Source: Acidobacteriota bacterium (GTDB taxonomy: Bacteria > Acidobacteriota > Thermoanaerobaculia > Gp7-AA8). Taken from it: DNA of 64,000 bases. The notes below the pieces were generated by a model. It made no database searches and was not told where the DNA came from. It worked only from the letters and a program-made list of their open reading frames with translations. The stretch lies in NCBI GenBank assembly GCA_016184115.1, contig JACPDH010000022.1, positions 1-64,000 on the forward strand, in the 5' to 3' direction. The position numbers and the translations under genes are program-made. Positions 26,476-35,440 of this stretch are shown here, piece by piece (within the stretch, counting starts at the first letter, position 1; every line of letters starts with the position of its first letter).

Positions 26476-27494
26476 TCACATATCAGAAGGTTTCCCAGCT
26501 GCGCCTCGAGCGCGCAACCTGGCCGCAGGCTCCGTTCTGGCAGGCGACGACCGTCGCTCCCTACGGCGCGCCGCGCGGCCACGATATCGCCGTGAATTAC
26601 CTCACGCTCACGGCAACGGGTAAGGCGAAGCGGGAGATCACCGTTACCCGTTCTGTCGCGGGAAGGCTCGAGCGCGAACAACGACTCGACGAGCCGGTGC
26701 TCGTCGAGTCTGCTGACGCGACAGAGACAGTCTTCCGTCGAGGCGAGGAGGCGTTGCGGATCCTGCAGTCTCGCTCGATTCGGACAATGCAGCTCATCTC
26801 GACGGCCGGACGCCTTCCTGCGATCGAGCCTGCCACGACGAGCTCCGTCGTGATCTCGTGTTGGCCGCTCCTCGTGGGGGATCTGTCGCGGCTCTTCCGT
26901 CGCGCCTCGGTCGCCGGCTTCCAATGGGGCGCATTGGTGCCGGCGATTCTTCCTCCCGAGGTCGCGGAGGAGAGCTTGCGGGAAATCGCGGACCTCGCCG
27001 CCGAGAATGGGGCATTGTTCCTCGCTTCGGCGCCGCTCGATCTCGACATTTCCGCGCGGCACACTCTCGCCGCGATGCTGGGTGGTGACACCGGCGCCTG
27101 GCAGTCGATGTTCGACACCGACCGCGACGACGAGAGTGTCGACACCGAGCGTCTCGTCGCGAAGCTGGCGCACGAGCGGTCGATCGGCGACCGCGTGACG
27201 ACTCCCGGACTCACTCCGTACGGGAACTGGAGCGCTGCGATCCGGCTCTCGGTCGCCGGCGCGCGGCTCCTCCGGCTAAAGCGCGATGTCGAGCTCGGCT
27301 GGACGCTGCTTCGTTCGGCAAAACTGGTTGCCCAGCTTCACAAGCCGATCGACAGGATCGCCGCGGCGGCGAGCCTTTCGATCATCCAGTCGCTCGATCC
27401 CACGTCCGTCGCCGCACTCGAAGCGTGGCTTCGCAGGGACGACACCAGCTTTTTCGACGAAATCGACGAGGATTGGCGGTCGGTTGGTGGGTAG
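26472..27494 (+). CDS. hypothetical protein coupled to ribE
   Basis: A 340-residue protein starting at TTG 26472, overlapping the ribE stop (TTGA) and so probably made by coupled translation. It has no signal peptide or membrane segment. The first 100 residues are strand-rich (ITYQKVSQLRLERATWPQAP...). The middle has SSVVISCWPLLVGDLSRLFRRASVAGFQWGALVPAILPPEVAEE, which looks like one half of an alpha/beta domain. The rest is mostly helix with paired Asp/Glu at the C-terminus (FFDEIDEDW). I recognise no family. The tight link with riboflavin synthesis might mean a flavin-related or merely a co-regulated role. Confidence 0.65.
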   Translation: MITYQKVSQLRLERATWPQAPFWQATTVAPYGAPRGHDIAVNYLTLTATGKAKREITVTRSVAGRLEREQRLDEPVLVESADATETVFRRGEEALRILQSRSIRTMQLISTAGRLPAIEPATTSSVVISCWPLLVGDLSRLFRRASVAGFQWGALVPAILPPEVAEESLREIADLAAENGALFLASAPLDLDISARHTLAAMLGGDTGAWQSMFDTDRDDESVDTERLVAKLAHERSIGDRVTTPGLTPYGNWSAAIRLSVAGARLLRLKRDVELGWTLLRSAKLVAQLHKPIDRIAAAASLSIIQSLDPTSVAALEAWLRRDDTSFFDEIDEDWRSVGG

Positions 27495-27505
27495 TGGGCG
27501 GGTAC

Positions 27506-27922
27506 TTGTTAGTTGTTAGTTGTTAGTTGTTACTGACGAGTCGGCGGTTTGCGCTACAGCATCGGGCGTGTCGTCCCGAGCGGAGCGAGGGACCTCTCAG
27601 GTTCGGACGAACATTCGACCAAACATACCTCGCGTGTACCAGCCCGCGAGATCCCTCCTCGCTTCGCTCGTCGGGATGACAACTGGCCCGTGCTCGCAAT
27701 CGATGCTCGGTCCGCTGTAGCACAACCCGCCGACTTGTCAGTAGTTGTTGGACGTTAGGCGTTAGCTGTTAGACGCCAGGCGAAGGTTTACGCCTTGATC
27801 ACTCGCCGTTGGTCATCGGGTCCCAGCCACTTACCCATGATCGTCGGGACGGACGACCGGGCGGCGGACTGAACGACTTGGAACACCTGTCTAACAACCA
27901 ACAACTAACAACCAACAACCAA
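27506..27922. repeat. composite inverted-repeat element filling the gap before rmuC
   Basis: The 431-base gap between two convergent genes holds nested repeats and no credible gene. Outer arms: TTGTTAG units at 27506-27532 and their reverse complement at 27889-27922, the same motif as around rho/rimO, with a further copy at 27742-27772. An inner pair: 27570-27598 (GTCGTCCCGAGCGGAGCGAG...) and its near-complement 27648-27680. Outside that pair there are GCTACAGC-type arms (about 27553-27560 and 27713-27722). Short open frames here are repeat translations. Confidence 0.7.
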
Positions 27923-27925
27923 TGC

Positions 27926-29338
27926 TCACAATCCGTCCGGCTCGTCACGCAGCGCCGCAAGCCTTGCGTCGTCGACCGGCGCTCCCTCGACCAGCCGATC
28001 GATCGGCTTCACGTCCTCGATCTGCTTCTCGGCACCAACCATCGCCTGAAGCTTCGCGATCTGCGGGATGAGCCGCGAACTCGCCGACTGCACCGCTTCG
28101 TTGTAGCTCTTCACGCTCCCCTCCAGGTTCTTCCCGACCGAGGCGACGTAGCCGAAGAAAGTGACGAAGCGTTTGCAGAGCTCGAGGCCGACTTCGAGCG
28201 ATTCCTTCGCGCTCTGTTCCGCCTTGTCGGCGCGCCACCCCGCCGCGACGGCACGCAGCATCGGCATCAGAACCATTGGCGACGCAAGGTAGATCTTCCG
28301 CGTCGCGGCGTATTCGAACAGCGTTGGATCCTTCACGAGAGCAGCGGAGAGGAACTGCTCGCCGCCGATGAAGAGGATCGTGAAATCGAGCGTGTCGCCG
28401 ACGCTCTGCTGGTACTCCTTGCGCGAGAGTGTGTCGACATGGCGGCGAATCTTCCCCGCGTGGTCGAGGAGAAGCTGGTTTCGCCTACCCTCCTCCTGCT
28501 CGGCGGCCGCCTCCAGATACGACTCGAGCGGGGCCTTCGAATCGACGGCGATCACGCGCCCTCCCGGCAGCCTAACGATCATGTCGGGACGCTGCTTCTT
28601 CCCCCCTTCCGTCGTAACCGTCTCCTGGAGGCTGAAGTCGCAGTAATCGCTCATCCCCGCCTGCTCGACGCAATTCCGCAGGCTGTTCTCTCCCCACGAT
28701 CCACTCACGGCAGGGTTCTTCAGCGCGGATGCCAGCTTCGCCGTCTCCTGCCGTGTCTGCTGGTTCGCCTCGAGCAGATTCTTGAGCTGTTCGCTGATAC
28801 CGCCGAGCGCTTTGTTGCGATGTCCCTCGCTCTCCTCCATCTGCTTCCGGTAGGCCTCGATCATCTCCCGCACAGGAGTGAGCAAGGTCTCGATTGCCTT
28901 GCCCTTCTCGTCGAGGGTCGTGCCGATCGACTCCCTGGCACCGTCGAGCTGCGGTTTCACTACGGCAGCGAGTTGATCGATCGCCTGCTTCAGCGCGTCC
29001 TGCGAGAGCTTCGCGTACGATCCCTCGAGCTGTTCGCGCGACGCTTCGACGAATCTCCTGAGCTCCTCGACGTTCTTCTCCGCTTCCTCGAGCCTCGTCT
29101 TCGCCGTCGCCCGCTCCTGCTGTTCGCTTTCGAGCCGGGCACGCACGGCGGCCAGCTCAACTTCCGCCTTCTCGCGCTCCCGACGCGCCGCATCCGATTC
29201 GGCCTTCGTGCGCTGAAGATCGCCACTCGCGTCGCCGAGTGCCTTTCGCCCCCGAGATGACGCAACGAGCCAGCCAGCCAGAGATCCCGCAAGGAGGGCG
29301 AATAGCGCGACGATGGTGATGATGATGATCGGATCCAT
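27926..29338 (-). CDS. rmuC: RmuC family DNA recombination protein
   Basis: RmuC proteins limit inversion at short inverted repeats and have a nuclease-like fold; the exact activity is not settled. The 470 residues start with a membrane anchor (MDPIIIITIVALFALLAGSLAGWLV), then a long coiled coil (about 35-190), then the conserved RmuC domain with SGSWGENSLRNCVEQAGM, RPDMIVRLPGGRVIAVDSKAPLESY and MPMLRAVAAGW. The ATG at 29338 places the anchor at the N-terminus. The longer ORF adds an unrelated basic stretch. It lies 31 bases after the PLP-enzyme gene on the same strand. It is notable that the gap after it is full of inverted repeats. Confidence 0.92.
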   Translation of the reverse strand: MDPIIIITIVALFALLAGSLAGWLVASSRGRKALGDASGDLQRTKAESDAARREREKAEVELAAVRARLESEQQERATAKTRLEEAEKNVEELRRFVEASREQLEGSYAKLSQDALKQAIDQLAAVVKPQLDGARESIGTTLDEKGKAIETLLTPVREMIEAYRKQMEESEGHRNKALGGISEQLKNLLEANQQTRQETAKLASALKNPAVSGSWGENSLRNCVEQAGMSDYCDFSLQETVTTEGGKKQRPDMIVRLPGGRVIAVDSKAPLESYLEAAAEQEEGRRNQLLLDHAGKIRRHVDTLSRKEYQQSVGDTLDFTILFIGGEQFLSAALVKDPTLFEYAATRKIYLASPMVLMPMLRAVAAGWRADKAEQSAKESLEVGLELCKRFVTFFGYVASVGKNLEGSVKSYNEAVQSASSRLIPQIAKLQAMVGAEKQIEDVKPIDRLVEGAPVDDARLAALRDEPDGL

Positions 29339-29369
29339 CGGTTCGAGAGCTCCCTTTCGACGTCGAGGA

Positions 29370-30563
29370 TCAGACGAGCGAGCCGAGCAGCTCGGCAACT
29401 CGTCCGATCTCCGCGTCGTCATTGTAGAAGTGCGGAGAGAATCGGAGCATCCCTTCTCGTGCGGAGCAGATCACGCCGTGCAGTTCGAGCCATGCGTGAA
29501 GAAGCTGGACCGGCGGAATGTCGCCCGTTGCGTCGCCCGCCGATCCGGGACGCAAGGCGCGTCGCACGCTGACGAGATCGATCTCGACCGGAGGCGTCAA
29601 TGACACGATCCCCGATGAAGCGGGTGCCGGCGTACGGAGCGTGAATCCAATCGCGGTAAGCGCGTCGCCGAGCGACCGCGCGAGCCGGAGAACCTCTGCC
29701 TCGATCTCGCCGATACCGATTCCATTCAGAAACGCGATCGACGCGTCGAGCCCGCAGACTCCTGCCGTGTTGATCGATCCTGCTTCGAATCGTCGGGCGT
29801 CGCGGTGCAACTCGGTTACTTTTCCCAGACTCGTCGCGTCGCGCGCCAGGCTCATCCACCCCGATTCGAGCGGCGTCAAGCGCTCGCGCGCCTCCTCGGA
29901 GGCGAAAAAGATCGCCAGCCCCTCAGGCCCAAGGAGCCACTTATGTCCGTCAGATGCGAGAAAGGAAATGTGACACCGCTTCACGTCGATCGCGATCGCC
30001 CCGAGGCTTTGAATCGCGTCGAGCGAGAAAAGGATCCCGCGCGAAGCACAGAGCGCGCCGATCTCCTCGAGATCGGGACGAAAGCCGTTGTGATATGAGA
30101 CTGCCGAGAGTGCAACGACGCGCGTCTTTCCATCGATTATCGCCTCGACGTCTGCGACGTCGAACCGCCCATCACGGTTTGCGATCTGCCGGCACTCCAC
30201 GCCGCGCCGCTCGAGCCGCTTCCACGGTACGAAATTCGATGGGAACTCCATGTCAGTCGTGACGACGTTCTCCCCCGCCTTCCAGTCGAGCCCCTCCGCG
30301 ACAAACGAGATCCCCTCGGACGTGTTCTTGAGGATCGCGATCTCTCCCGGTGTGGCGCCGATCAGTCGAGCCGCGTTCTCGCGGAATCGCTTGTAGTGCC
30401 CAAGCCAGCTGCGCCAGTGCACCGCGCCCCAGTCGCGCTGATCGCGCGCGAGCTCTTCCATCGCCTCATACGAGTGCCTGGCAAGCGGCCCGACCGCGGC
30501 ATGGTTCAGGTAGATGCAGTTCCGCGTGACGGGGAAGAGATAGCGCAGCTCTTTCTTGTTCAT
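29370..30563 (-). CDS. aminotransferase class V family PLP enzyme
   Basis: A pyridoxal-phosphate enzyme of 397 residues, fold type I, class V. The pattern is that of the cysteine desulfurase/selenocysteine lyase/isopenicillin-N-epimerase group: CIYLNHAAVGPL at the N-terminus, NTSEGISFVAEGLDW, VVTTDMEFPSNFVPW, SLDAIQSLGAIAIDV, and the lysine that binds PLP in ASDGHKWLLGPEG. A desulfurase-type catalytic Cys loop (SGSACSSG) is not present, so sulfur mobilisation is less likely. The substrate cannot be told. It precedes rmuC by 31 bases on the same strand and lies 169 bases after aroC. Confidence 0.82.
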   Translation of the reverse strand: MNKKELRYLFPVTRNCIYLNHAAVGPLARHSYEAMEELARDQRDWGAVHWRSWLGHYKRFRENAARLIGATPGEIAILKNTSEGISFVAEGLDWKAGENVVTTDMEFPSNFVPWKRLERRGVECRQIANRDGRFDVADVEAIIDGKTRVVALSAVSYHNGFRPDLEEIGALCASRGILFSLDAIQSLGAIAIDVKRCHISFLASDGHKWLLGPEGLAIFFASEEARERLTPLESGWMSLARDATSLGKVTELHRDARRFEAGSINTAGVCGLDASIAFLNGIGIGEIEAEVLRLARSLGDALTAIGFTLRTPAPASSGIVSLTPPVEIDLVSVRRALRPGSAGDATGDIPPVQLLHAWLELHGVICSAREGMLRFSPHFYNDDAEIGRVAELLGSLV

Positions 30564-30732
30564 CGTCGAGTCGAGTCAGCATAACCCACGAGAATGGACG
30601 TACAGCAAAGTGAGTCTTGGGCCTTCTACCCGGAGAGAGCCGGTCGCGGCTCACGCCGGCGCAGGTCCCTGGTAGGTGCGACGCGTCGGCTTGCCCGTAC
30701 GATACAGGCGCGGAGCAGGACGACGCCGCGCG

Positions 30733-31905
30733 TCAGTACGCGCGCGCCGCATCGACGTATGCGCGGAAGTTGCGCGTCATTTCGGCGATGGAGTCGCCGC
30801 CGAACTTCTCGCGCATCGCGTCGGCAAGGATGATCGCGAGCATCGCTTCGCACACGACGCCGCAGGCCGGCACCGCGGAGATGTCGCTCCGCTCCCATTG
30901 CGAGCGTTCGGGCGTACGTGTGTCGACGTCGACTGACGGGAGCCCCTTGCGAAGCGTCGAGATCGGCTTCATGAACGCGCGGACCACGAGGTCCTGCCCG
31001 TTGGTCACTCCACCTTCGAGCCCTCCCGCCCGATTCGTGGTGCGAATCCACCCGGCGTCCCTCTCGAAGTAGATGGCGTCGTGAACCTCGGAGCCTGGAT
31101 GTGACGCGCACTCGATGCCATCGCCGATCGCGACTCCCTTCACCGCGTGAACCGACATGATCGCCTGCGCAATCCTGCCGTCGAGCTTCGAGTCCCACTG
31201 CACGTGACTCCCGAGCCCCACCGGCAGACCATGCGCGAGCACCACGAGCGCTCCGCCTAACGTCTCTCCATCTGCCCGCGCCTTGTCGACCTCGGCGATC
31301 ATCGCCTCCTCGGTTGGCGCGTCGATCGCGCGAAGCGGGGACGAATCATCGACCGCGAGCATCTCCGGCCACGCAACGGCCCGCTGCGGGTCGCCGGCGA
31401 GGCCGACGCTCACGACACACGAGCGGATCTCGATTCCGAACGTAAGGAGGAGCTCCTTCGCGATCGCACCCGCGGCGACACGCGCTGCGGTCTCGCGCGC
31501 CGAAGCACGCTCGAGGACGTCGCGAAGGTCGCGTCGGTCGAACTTGATCCCACCGACGAGGTCGACGTGTCCCGGCCTGGGAGAACGGAGCCGGCGCGCC
31601 TCCGCGTCGGTCGCGTCGAGCTCCCAGACTCCCATCGCGCCTTTCCACGCCTCGTGATCGGCGTTAGGGATGGAGATCGACACCGGAGATCCGATCGTCT
31701 CGCCTCCACGGACGCCGGCGGTCACGACGATCTCGTCGTGCTCGATCTTCATCCGGCCGCCGCGGCCATAGCCCTGCTGGCGTCGCTCCAGCTCGCGATT
31801 CATGCGCACGCGATCGAGCTTCAGTCCCGCCGGAACGCCGCTGACGGTCACCGTCAACGCCGGTCCGTGAGATTCGCCCGCGGTCACGAAGGTAAAGCGA
31901 CTCAC
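30733..31905 (-). CDS. aroC: chorismate synthase
   Basis: Makes chorismate from 5-enolpyruvylshikimate-3-phosphate with reduced FMN, the last step of the common aromatic pathway. The 390 residues show the three family signatures: FVTAGESHGPALTVTVSGVPAGL, the central RPGHVDLVGGIKF...ASARETAARVAAGA, and the C-terminal GLEGGVTNGQDLVVR with PTISTLRKG-like and RSDISAVPACGVVCEAM. The start is GTG at 31903-31905, overlapping the lgt stop as GTGA. Any longer version would read a shadow of lgt. Expression is therefore coupled to lgt. Confidence 0.95.
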   Translation of the reverse strand: MSRFTFVTAGESHGPALTVTVSGVPAGLKLDRVRMNRELERRQQGYGRGGRMKIEHDEIVVTAGVRGGETIGSPVSISIPNADHEAWKGAMGVWELDATDAEARRLRSPRPGHVDLVGGIKFDRRDLRDVLERASARETAARVAAGAIAKELLLTFGIEIRSCVVSVGLAGDPQRAVAWPEMLAVDDSSPLRAIDAPTEEAMIAEVDKARADGETLGGALVVLAHGLPVGLGSHVQWDSKLDGRIAQAIMSVHAVKGVAIGDGIECASHPGSEVHDAIYFERDAGWIRTTNRAGGLEGGVTNGQDLVVRAFMKPISTLRKGLPSVDVDTRTPERSQWERSDISAVPACGVVCEAMLAIILADAMREKFGGDSIAEMTRNFRAYVDAARAY

Positions 31906-32693
31906 GATTCCTCGACCTTCACCTTCCGTGCGAGCAGCCATCCGCCCCCGAGCACGAGGAGGACCGAGATGACCTGCGCGACCGTGAGCGGCCCGAGGAA
32001 TCGGTCGTCCTTCGCCCGAAGAATCTCGACGAGAAAGCGCTCGACACCGGCGAGCAGCAGGAACATTCCGAACACGCGCCCTGGAACCTTTACGCGCGAC
32101 GCCATAGCGACGAGCAGGCCGAAGAAGATCAGAGAGGCGCCGGCCTCGTAGAGCTGTGTCGGATGGACCCTGAGCAGCACGTCGCCCGGAATCGTCGGAT
32201 CGACGGCAACGCCGAAACCGCGAAGGCTGTCGGCCGTCGTGGGAGGCAATCCCTTCGGGAAGGCAACGCCAACCCAGCTCTCGGTCGGGCGTCCGTAGTC
32301 GTCGCCGACGAGGAAACAGCCTATGCGGCCTAACGCATAGCCGATCGCGAGCGCGGGAGCGACGCCATCGGCGGCGCGAAGCCAACTGACGCGTGCCCTG
32401 CGGATGACCCAAGTCACCGCCAGGAAGCCGCCGATGAAGCCGCCATACCAGACGAGCCCGCCTCGGCTCCAGAGCGCGTCGAGGGAGCGATAGAGAATCG
32501 CGTAGTAAATCTTCGCGCCGAGAATGCCGCCGACCGCGCCCGCCAGGACGACCGACGATGCGAGGTCGTCACCAAGCCCTGACTGGCGGAATTGACGTCC
32601 GAGCACGATTCCTGCGACCAGAAAGCCGAGGAACATCATGAAACCGAACGTCGTGATCTCGAAACTTCCGAACTTCAGGAGGGTAGGAAACAT
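31902..32693 (-). CDS. lgt: phosphatidylglycerol-prolipoprotein diacylglyceryl transferase
   Basis: An inner-membrane enzyme that attaches diacylglycerol to the lipobox Cys of prolipoproteins, such as the two lipoproteins of the pilus operon here. The 263 residues have about seven hydrophobic helices, the YYAILYRSLDALWSRGGLVWYGGF region, the signature GRIGCFLVGDDYGRPT (variant of GRxGNFxNxE) and HPTQLYEA. The ATG at 32693 has no Shine-Dalgarno, but TAACTT lies 9 bases upstream, so a leaderless transcript is possible. aroC follows with a 4-base overlap. Confidence 0.94.
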   Translation of the reverse strand: MFPTLLKFGSFEITTFGFMMFLGFLVAGIVLGRQFRQSGLGDDLASSVVLAGAVGGILGAKIYYAILYRSLDALWSRGGLVWYGGFIGGFLAVTWVIRRARVSWLRAADGVAPALAIGYALGRIGCFLVGDDYGRPTESWVGVAFPKGLPPTTADSLRGFGVAVDPTIPGDVLLRVHPTQLYEAGASLIFFGLLVAMASRVKVPGRVFGMFLLLAGVERFLVEILRAKDDRFLGPLTVAQVISVLLVLGGGWLLARKVKVEES

Positions 32694-32702
32694 GCGGCAG
32701 GC

Positions 32703-32708
32703 AAGTTA
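32703..32708 (-). promoter_or_regulatory. TAACTT -10 box for probable leaderless lgt transcript
   Basis: On the minus strand TAACTT ends 9 bases before the lgt ATG, with no ribosome-binding site between. The same arrangement is seen before ribD, sdaAB, btpA, cysS, the gene at 45511 and the Crp-like gene. Confidence 0.35.
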
Positions 32709-32763
32709 GCAGATGTGTGGCGGCTCGGGCGAGCCGAATTGAAAATTGAAAACTGAAAACCGA

Positions 32764-32938
32764 GCAAGGAGTCTGCGCGGTAGAAACGCCCGACAGCGAG
32801 AACGTGGAGCGGTGAGCCAAGATTCGACCGAATCTGAGGAGCGTAGTGGTTCTACGTGACGAAGATTCGATCGAATCTGGGCCGCCGACACCACGTTCGC
32901 AGCCGGGTGCTTTTCTACTGCGCAAACTCCTGGGAGCG
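32764..32938. repeat. long imperfect palindromic element upstream of lgt
   Basis: The 350-base gap 32694-33043 has no gene. It contains a palindromic element of about 170 bases. The left arm (32764-32818, GCAAGGAGTCTGCGCGGTAG...) pairs with the right arm (32879-32938). Between them are two perfect or near-perfect 16-base palindromes, AGATTCGACCGAATCT at 32820 and AGATTCGATCGAATCT at 32863, around GTAGTGGTTCTAC. AT-rich text (GAAAATTGAAAACTG) flanks it at 32741-32758. It looks like a mobile or REP-type palindromic unit without coding capacity. Confidence 0.65.
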
Positions 32939-33043
32939 CGTCTCCGGTTGAAACCTGGCACACCAAACCGAAGAGCGGGCCGGTCACACCTGCTTCCGGT
33001 CCACTTTTCAACGCTCAGTATTCGATTCGGCGCCAGCCATCCG

Positions 33044-34222
33044 TCAACCGGCGAGCGCAGCTTCCAGCTGCGACTTCTGATCCGAGATGAAGCGGAAGAC
33101 CTCGACCTTGCCGGTCGCGTCGAGATGTTGGGAGACCTCGAACAGCTGGATCGAGAGCAACGTGTTGAGCCCCTCGTCGAGTACGTTCTTTCGCTCCTCG
33201 AACGGTAGTTCGGAGATGTTGGCGATCAACATGTTCTCGTCAAAACGCCCGTACTGGTCGAAGAAAACCCCATTCCAGAGCTCGTTCTCGTTCGTGCTTT
33301 GCAGCGTCGACGTGAAGATCTCGCGCGCACTCTCTTCCCCGATCGCTCGGTCGAGCGCGCGGTAGAGGTACTCGAACATCCCGTTGTAGGTGGAGATGAC
33401 TTTGAGAAGCTCAGGAGAATCTTCCACGTCGAGAAAGACAGGCCGGTAGGTCTTCTCGCGTGTGACCTCCTCGATCATACGGGCCGAGAGAAGCTGGAAC
33501 ATGATCCGCGAAACCTCGAACTCGGTGAGGTCGCAGAGCCCTGCGAGCTCGCGGATCGTGCGCTGCCCGTCGATGTGGTCCCAGATCTTCAGCTCTTCCT
33601 GAGTCAGGTCGAGGTCTTCCTTGTTCGGATCGGCCCCCTGGACCCGCTCGAACGTCATCTCCGAGCTCTTGATCTTCTCCTTGATCCGCGCGCTCTCGTC
33701 CATGCGCCGGATCCCTTCCATGATCAGGCTCGTCGTCGAGAGGGAGAGGGTGATCTTCTCCTGAAAGTCGATCATCGACTGGAAGAAGTGGAACGATCCT
33801 GCCTTCCAGGTGAAGAGTCCATAGAGGATCTCGGTCACCTGGTTCTTGACACCCCACCAGAGGTCCTTCGGCGAGATGTACCCCATTTGTACGAGAAGCT
33901 TGCCGTGACGCATGCCCGGCTGCAGGCGCGCCTTCGATTCCTCGTACTGCTGCTGCGTGATCTTTCCTTGGTTCAGAAGGAAGCGGCCGAGCGTTTCGTC
34001 GGGGGAGCTCGACGATGCGAAGACGATCTCTCCGTCTTTCCAGTAGACCGTCTTCTCGAGCTCTCCCTGGCGGAGGAGGAGCTTCCCGGTTGCTCGGATC
34101 ATCGCGATGAAGGCGAGAAGGTCGGGGAGCTGGATCGCGGTCAGATCCCCTTCGAGAATCGGGCGTTTACGCCGTCTCGTCTGGGTATCGTCAAAGCTGT
34201 CGGCGATCTGCTGCTCGGTCAT
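33044..34222 (-). CDS. DUF4388 (PATAN) domain protein
   Basis: A 392-residue cytoplasmic protein. Residues 20-150 form a DUF4388 domain (ILEGDLTAIQLPDLLAFIAMIRATGKLLLRQGELEKTVYWKDGEIVFASSS). Next is a region on chains of reused sensing proteins (MGYISPKDLWWGVKNQVTEILYGLFTWKAGSFHF). A winged-helix-like part follows (IWDHIDGQRTIRELAGLCDLTEFEVSRIMFQLLSARMIEE). The C-terminal 110 residues are helical. DUF4388/PATAN domains occur with response regulators and gliding or pilus regulation in delta-proteobacteria and related phyla. The function here is unknown, and a scaffold or regulator of motility is only an inference. The start ATG at 34222 has no clear ribosome site. Confidence 0.8.
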   Translation of the reverse strand: MTEQQIADSFDDTQTRRRKRPILEGDLTAIQLPDLLAFIAMIRATGKLLLRQGELEKTVYWKDGEIVFASSSSPDETLGRFLLNQGKITQQQYEESKARLQPGMRHGKLLVQMGYISPKDLWWGVKNQVTEILYGLFTWKAGSFHFFQSMIDFQEKITLSLSTTSLIMEGIRRMDESARIKEKIKSSEMTFERVQGADPNKEDLDLTQEELKIWDHIDGQRTIRELAGLCDLTEFEVSRIMFQLLSARMIEEVTREKTYRPVFLDVEDSPELLKVISTYNGMFEYLYRALDRAIGEESAREIFTSTLQSTNENELWNGVFFDQYGRFDENMLIANISELPFEERKNVLDEGLNTLLSIQLFEVSQHLDATGKVEVFRFISDQKSQLEAALAG

Positions 34223-34257
34223 TGCACGCGATTGGGCTCGTCGGATTCGACGGCTGC

Positions 34258-35415
34258 CTACGCAACACCGCCGGCCGCGGGTTCCTTCCGGTTTCTGGGC
34301 AGAACGATCCTGATCGCCTCGATCGCCTGACGAACGTCAGCTGACGCGTTCAGACGGCCGAGCGAGATCCGGACCGAACTGCGAGCATCTTCCTCCGAAA
34401 GACCCATCGCGAGCAACACATGGCTCGGTGCAATCCTCCCCGAGGAGCAGGCCGATCCGGTCGAGACCGCAACGCCTTCGAGATCGAGGCCGATCACCAT
34501 CCCTTCAGCATCGTACCCGGGAAGGCAGAGGCTCGAAGTATTGGGTAGACGCGCAGCCCCGGCGCCGAGGATCCTCGCCGTCGGAAGCATGGCGCAAACG
34601 CCAGCTTCGAGCTCGTCGCGAAGCGCGGCCATACGCGCCTCCCCTGCCGCGTCGTCGTCGATCTCTTCGACGGCTGCGGCGAATCCGGCGGCGAGCGGTA
34701 CGCTTTCGGTTCCAGCGCGGCGGCGCCGCTCCTGAGCTCCACCGGTTACGAGAGGCGCCAGTTCGATGCCACGGCGGAGGAAGAGCGCGCCGATCCCCTT
34801 CGGGCCATGCATCTTGTGTGCGGAGATCGCGACGCTGTCGGCTCCGAGCGCAACGGCGTCGAGCGGAATCCTGCCCGCCGCCTGCGACGCATCACAATGA
34901 AGGCGCACGCCACGCGACTTGCAGATCTCGGCGATTCGCGCCACCGGCTGAACGATACCCGTCTCGTTGTTTGCGAGCATCACGGCGACGATCCCGGTTC
35001 TCGCGCCGATCGCACTCTCAATTTCCGACGGGTCGACCGCACCTGACGCGCCGCAGCCCACAACCGTCACTTCGCACCCCTCGGCACGCAGCGCATCCGC
35101 CGTAGCGAGCACCGACGGATGCTCGATCGCCGTGACGATGACGTGGCAACGTTCACGCGTTCGCAACGCGACGCCTCGAACAGCTGTGTTATTCGATTCA
35201 GAGCCGCCGCTCGTGAAGACGAGATCGCGCGCGGCGACGCCGAGGAACGATGCGACGATCTCACGGGACTCTTCGAGCATGTGACGCGCGAGCCGCCCTT
35301 CGGCGTGAACGCTCGAGGCGTTGCCACACAGCTCTCGCATCGCCCGCGCCGTCGCCTCGATCACGCTGGGAAACGGGGGGGCCGATGCGTTGTTGTCCAA
35401 ATAGACTCGGCTCAT
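34258..35415 (-). CDS. cysteine desulfurase, IscS/NifS type
   Basis: A PLP enzyme that takes sulfur from cysteine for Fe-S cluster or thio-cofactor synthesis. The 385 residues have MSRVYLDNNASAPPFPSVIEA, TSGGSESNNTAVRG, IEHPSVL, NNETGIVQPV, HCDASQAAGRIP, the PLP lysine in AISAHKMHGPKGIGALF and the catalytic Cys loop STGSACSSGRIAPSHVL. The ATG at 35415 fits the family; the longer ORF reads antisense to the next gene. It stands 35 bases after the DUF4388 stop and only 25 bases from the divergent VWFA gene. No iscU or iscR is adjacent, so general Fe-S or tRNA thiolation roles are both possible. Confidence 0.93.
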   Translation of the reverse strand: MSRVYLDNNASAPPFPSVIEATARAMRELCGNASSVHAEGRLARHMLEESREIVASFLGVAARDLVFTSGGSESNNTAVRGVALRTRERCHVIVTAIEHPSVLATADALRAEGCEVTVVGCGASGAVDPSEIESAIGARTGIVAVMLANNETGIVQPVARIAEICKSRGVRLHCDASQAAGRIPLDAVALGADSVAISAHKMHGPKGIGALFLRRGIELAPLVTGGAQERRRRAGTESVPLAAGFAAAVEEIDDDAAGEARMAALRDELEAGVCAMLPTARILGAGAARLPNTSSLCLPGYDAEGMVIGLDLEGVAVSTGSACSSGRIAPSHVLLAMGLSEEDARSSVRISLGRLNASADVRQAIEAIRIVLPRNRKEPAAGGVA

Positions 35416-35440
35416 CGAAGTCGTTCGCGCGAGGTACTCG

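Noticed and set aside
27549-27758. Short open frames in the gap before rmuC
   Set aside because: They are translations of inverted repeats on both strands, with no start site or conserved composition.
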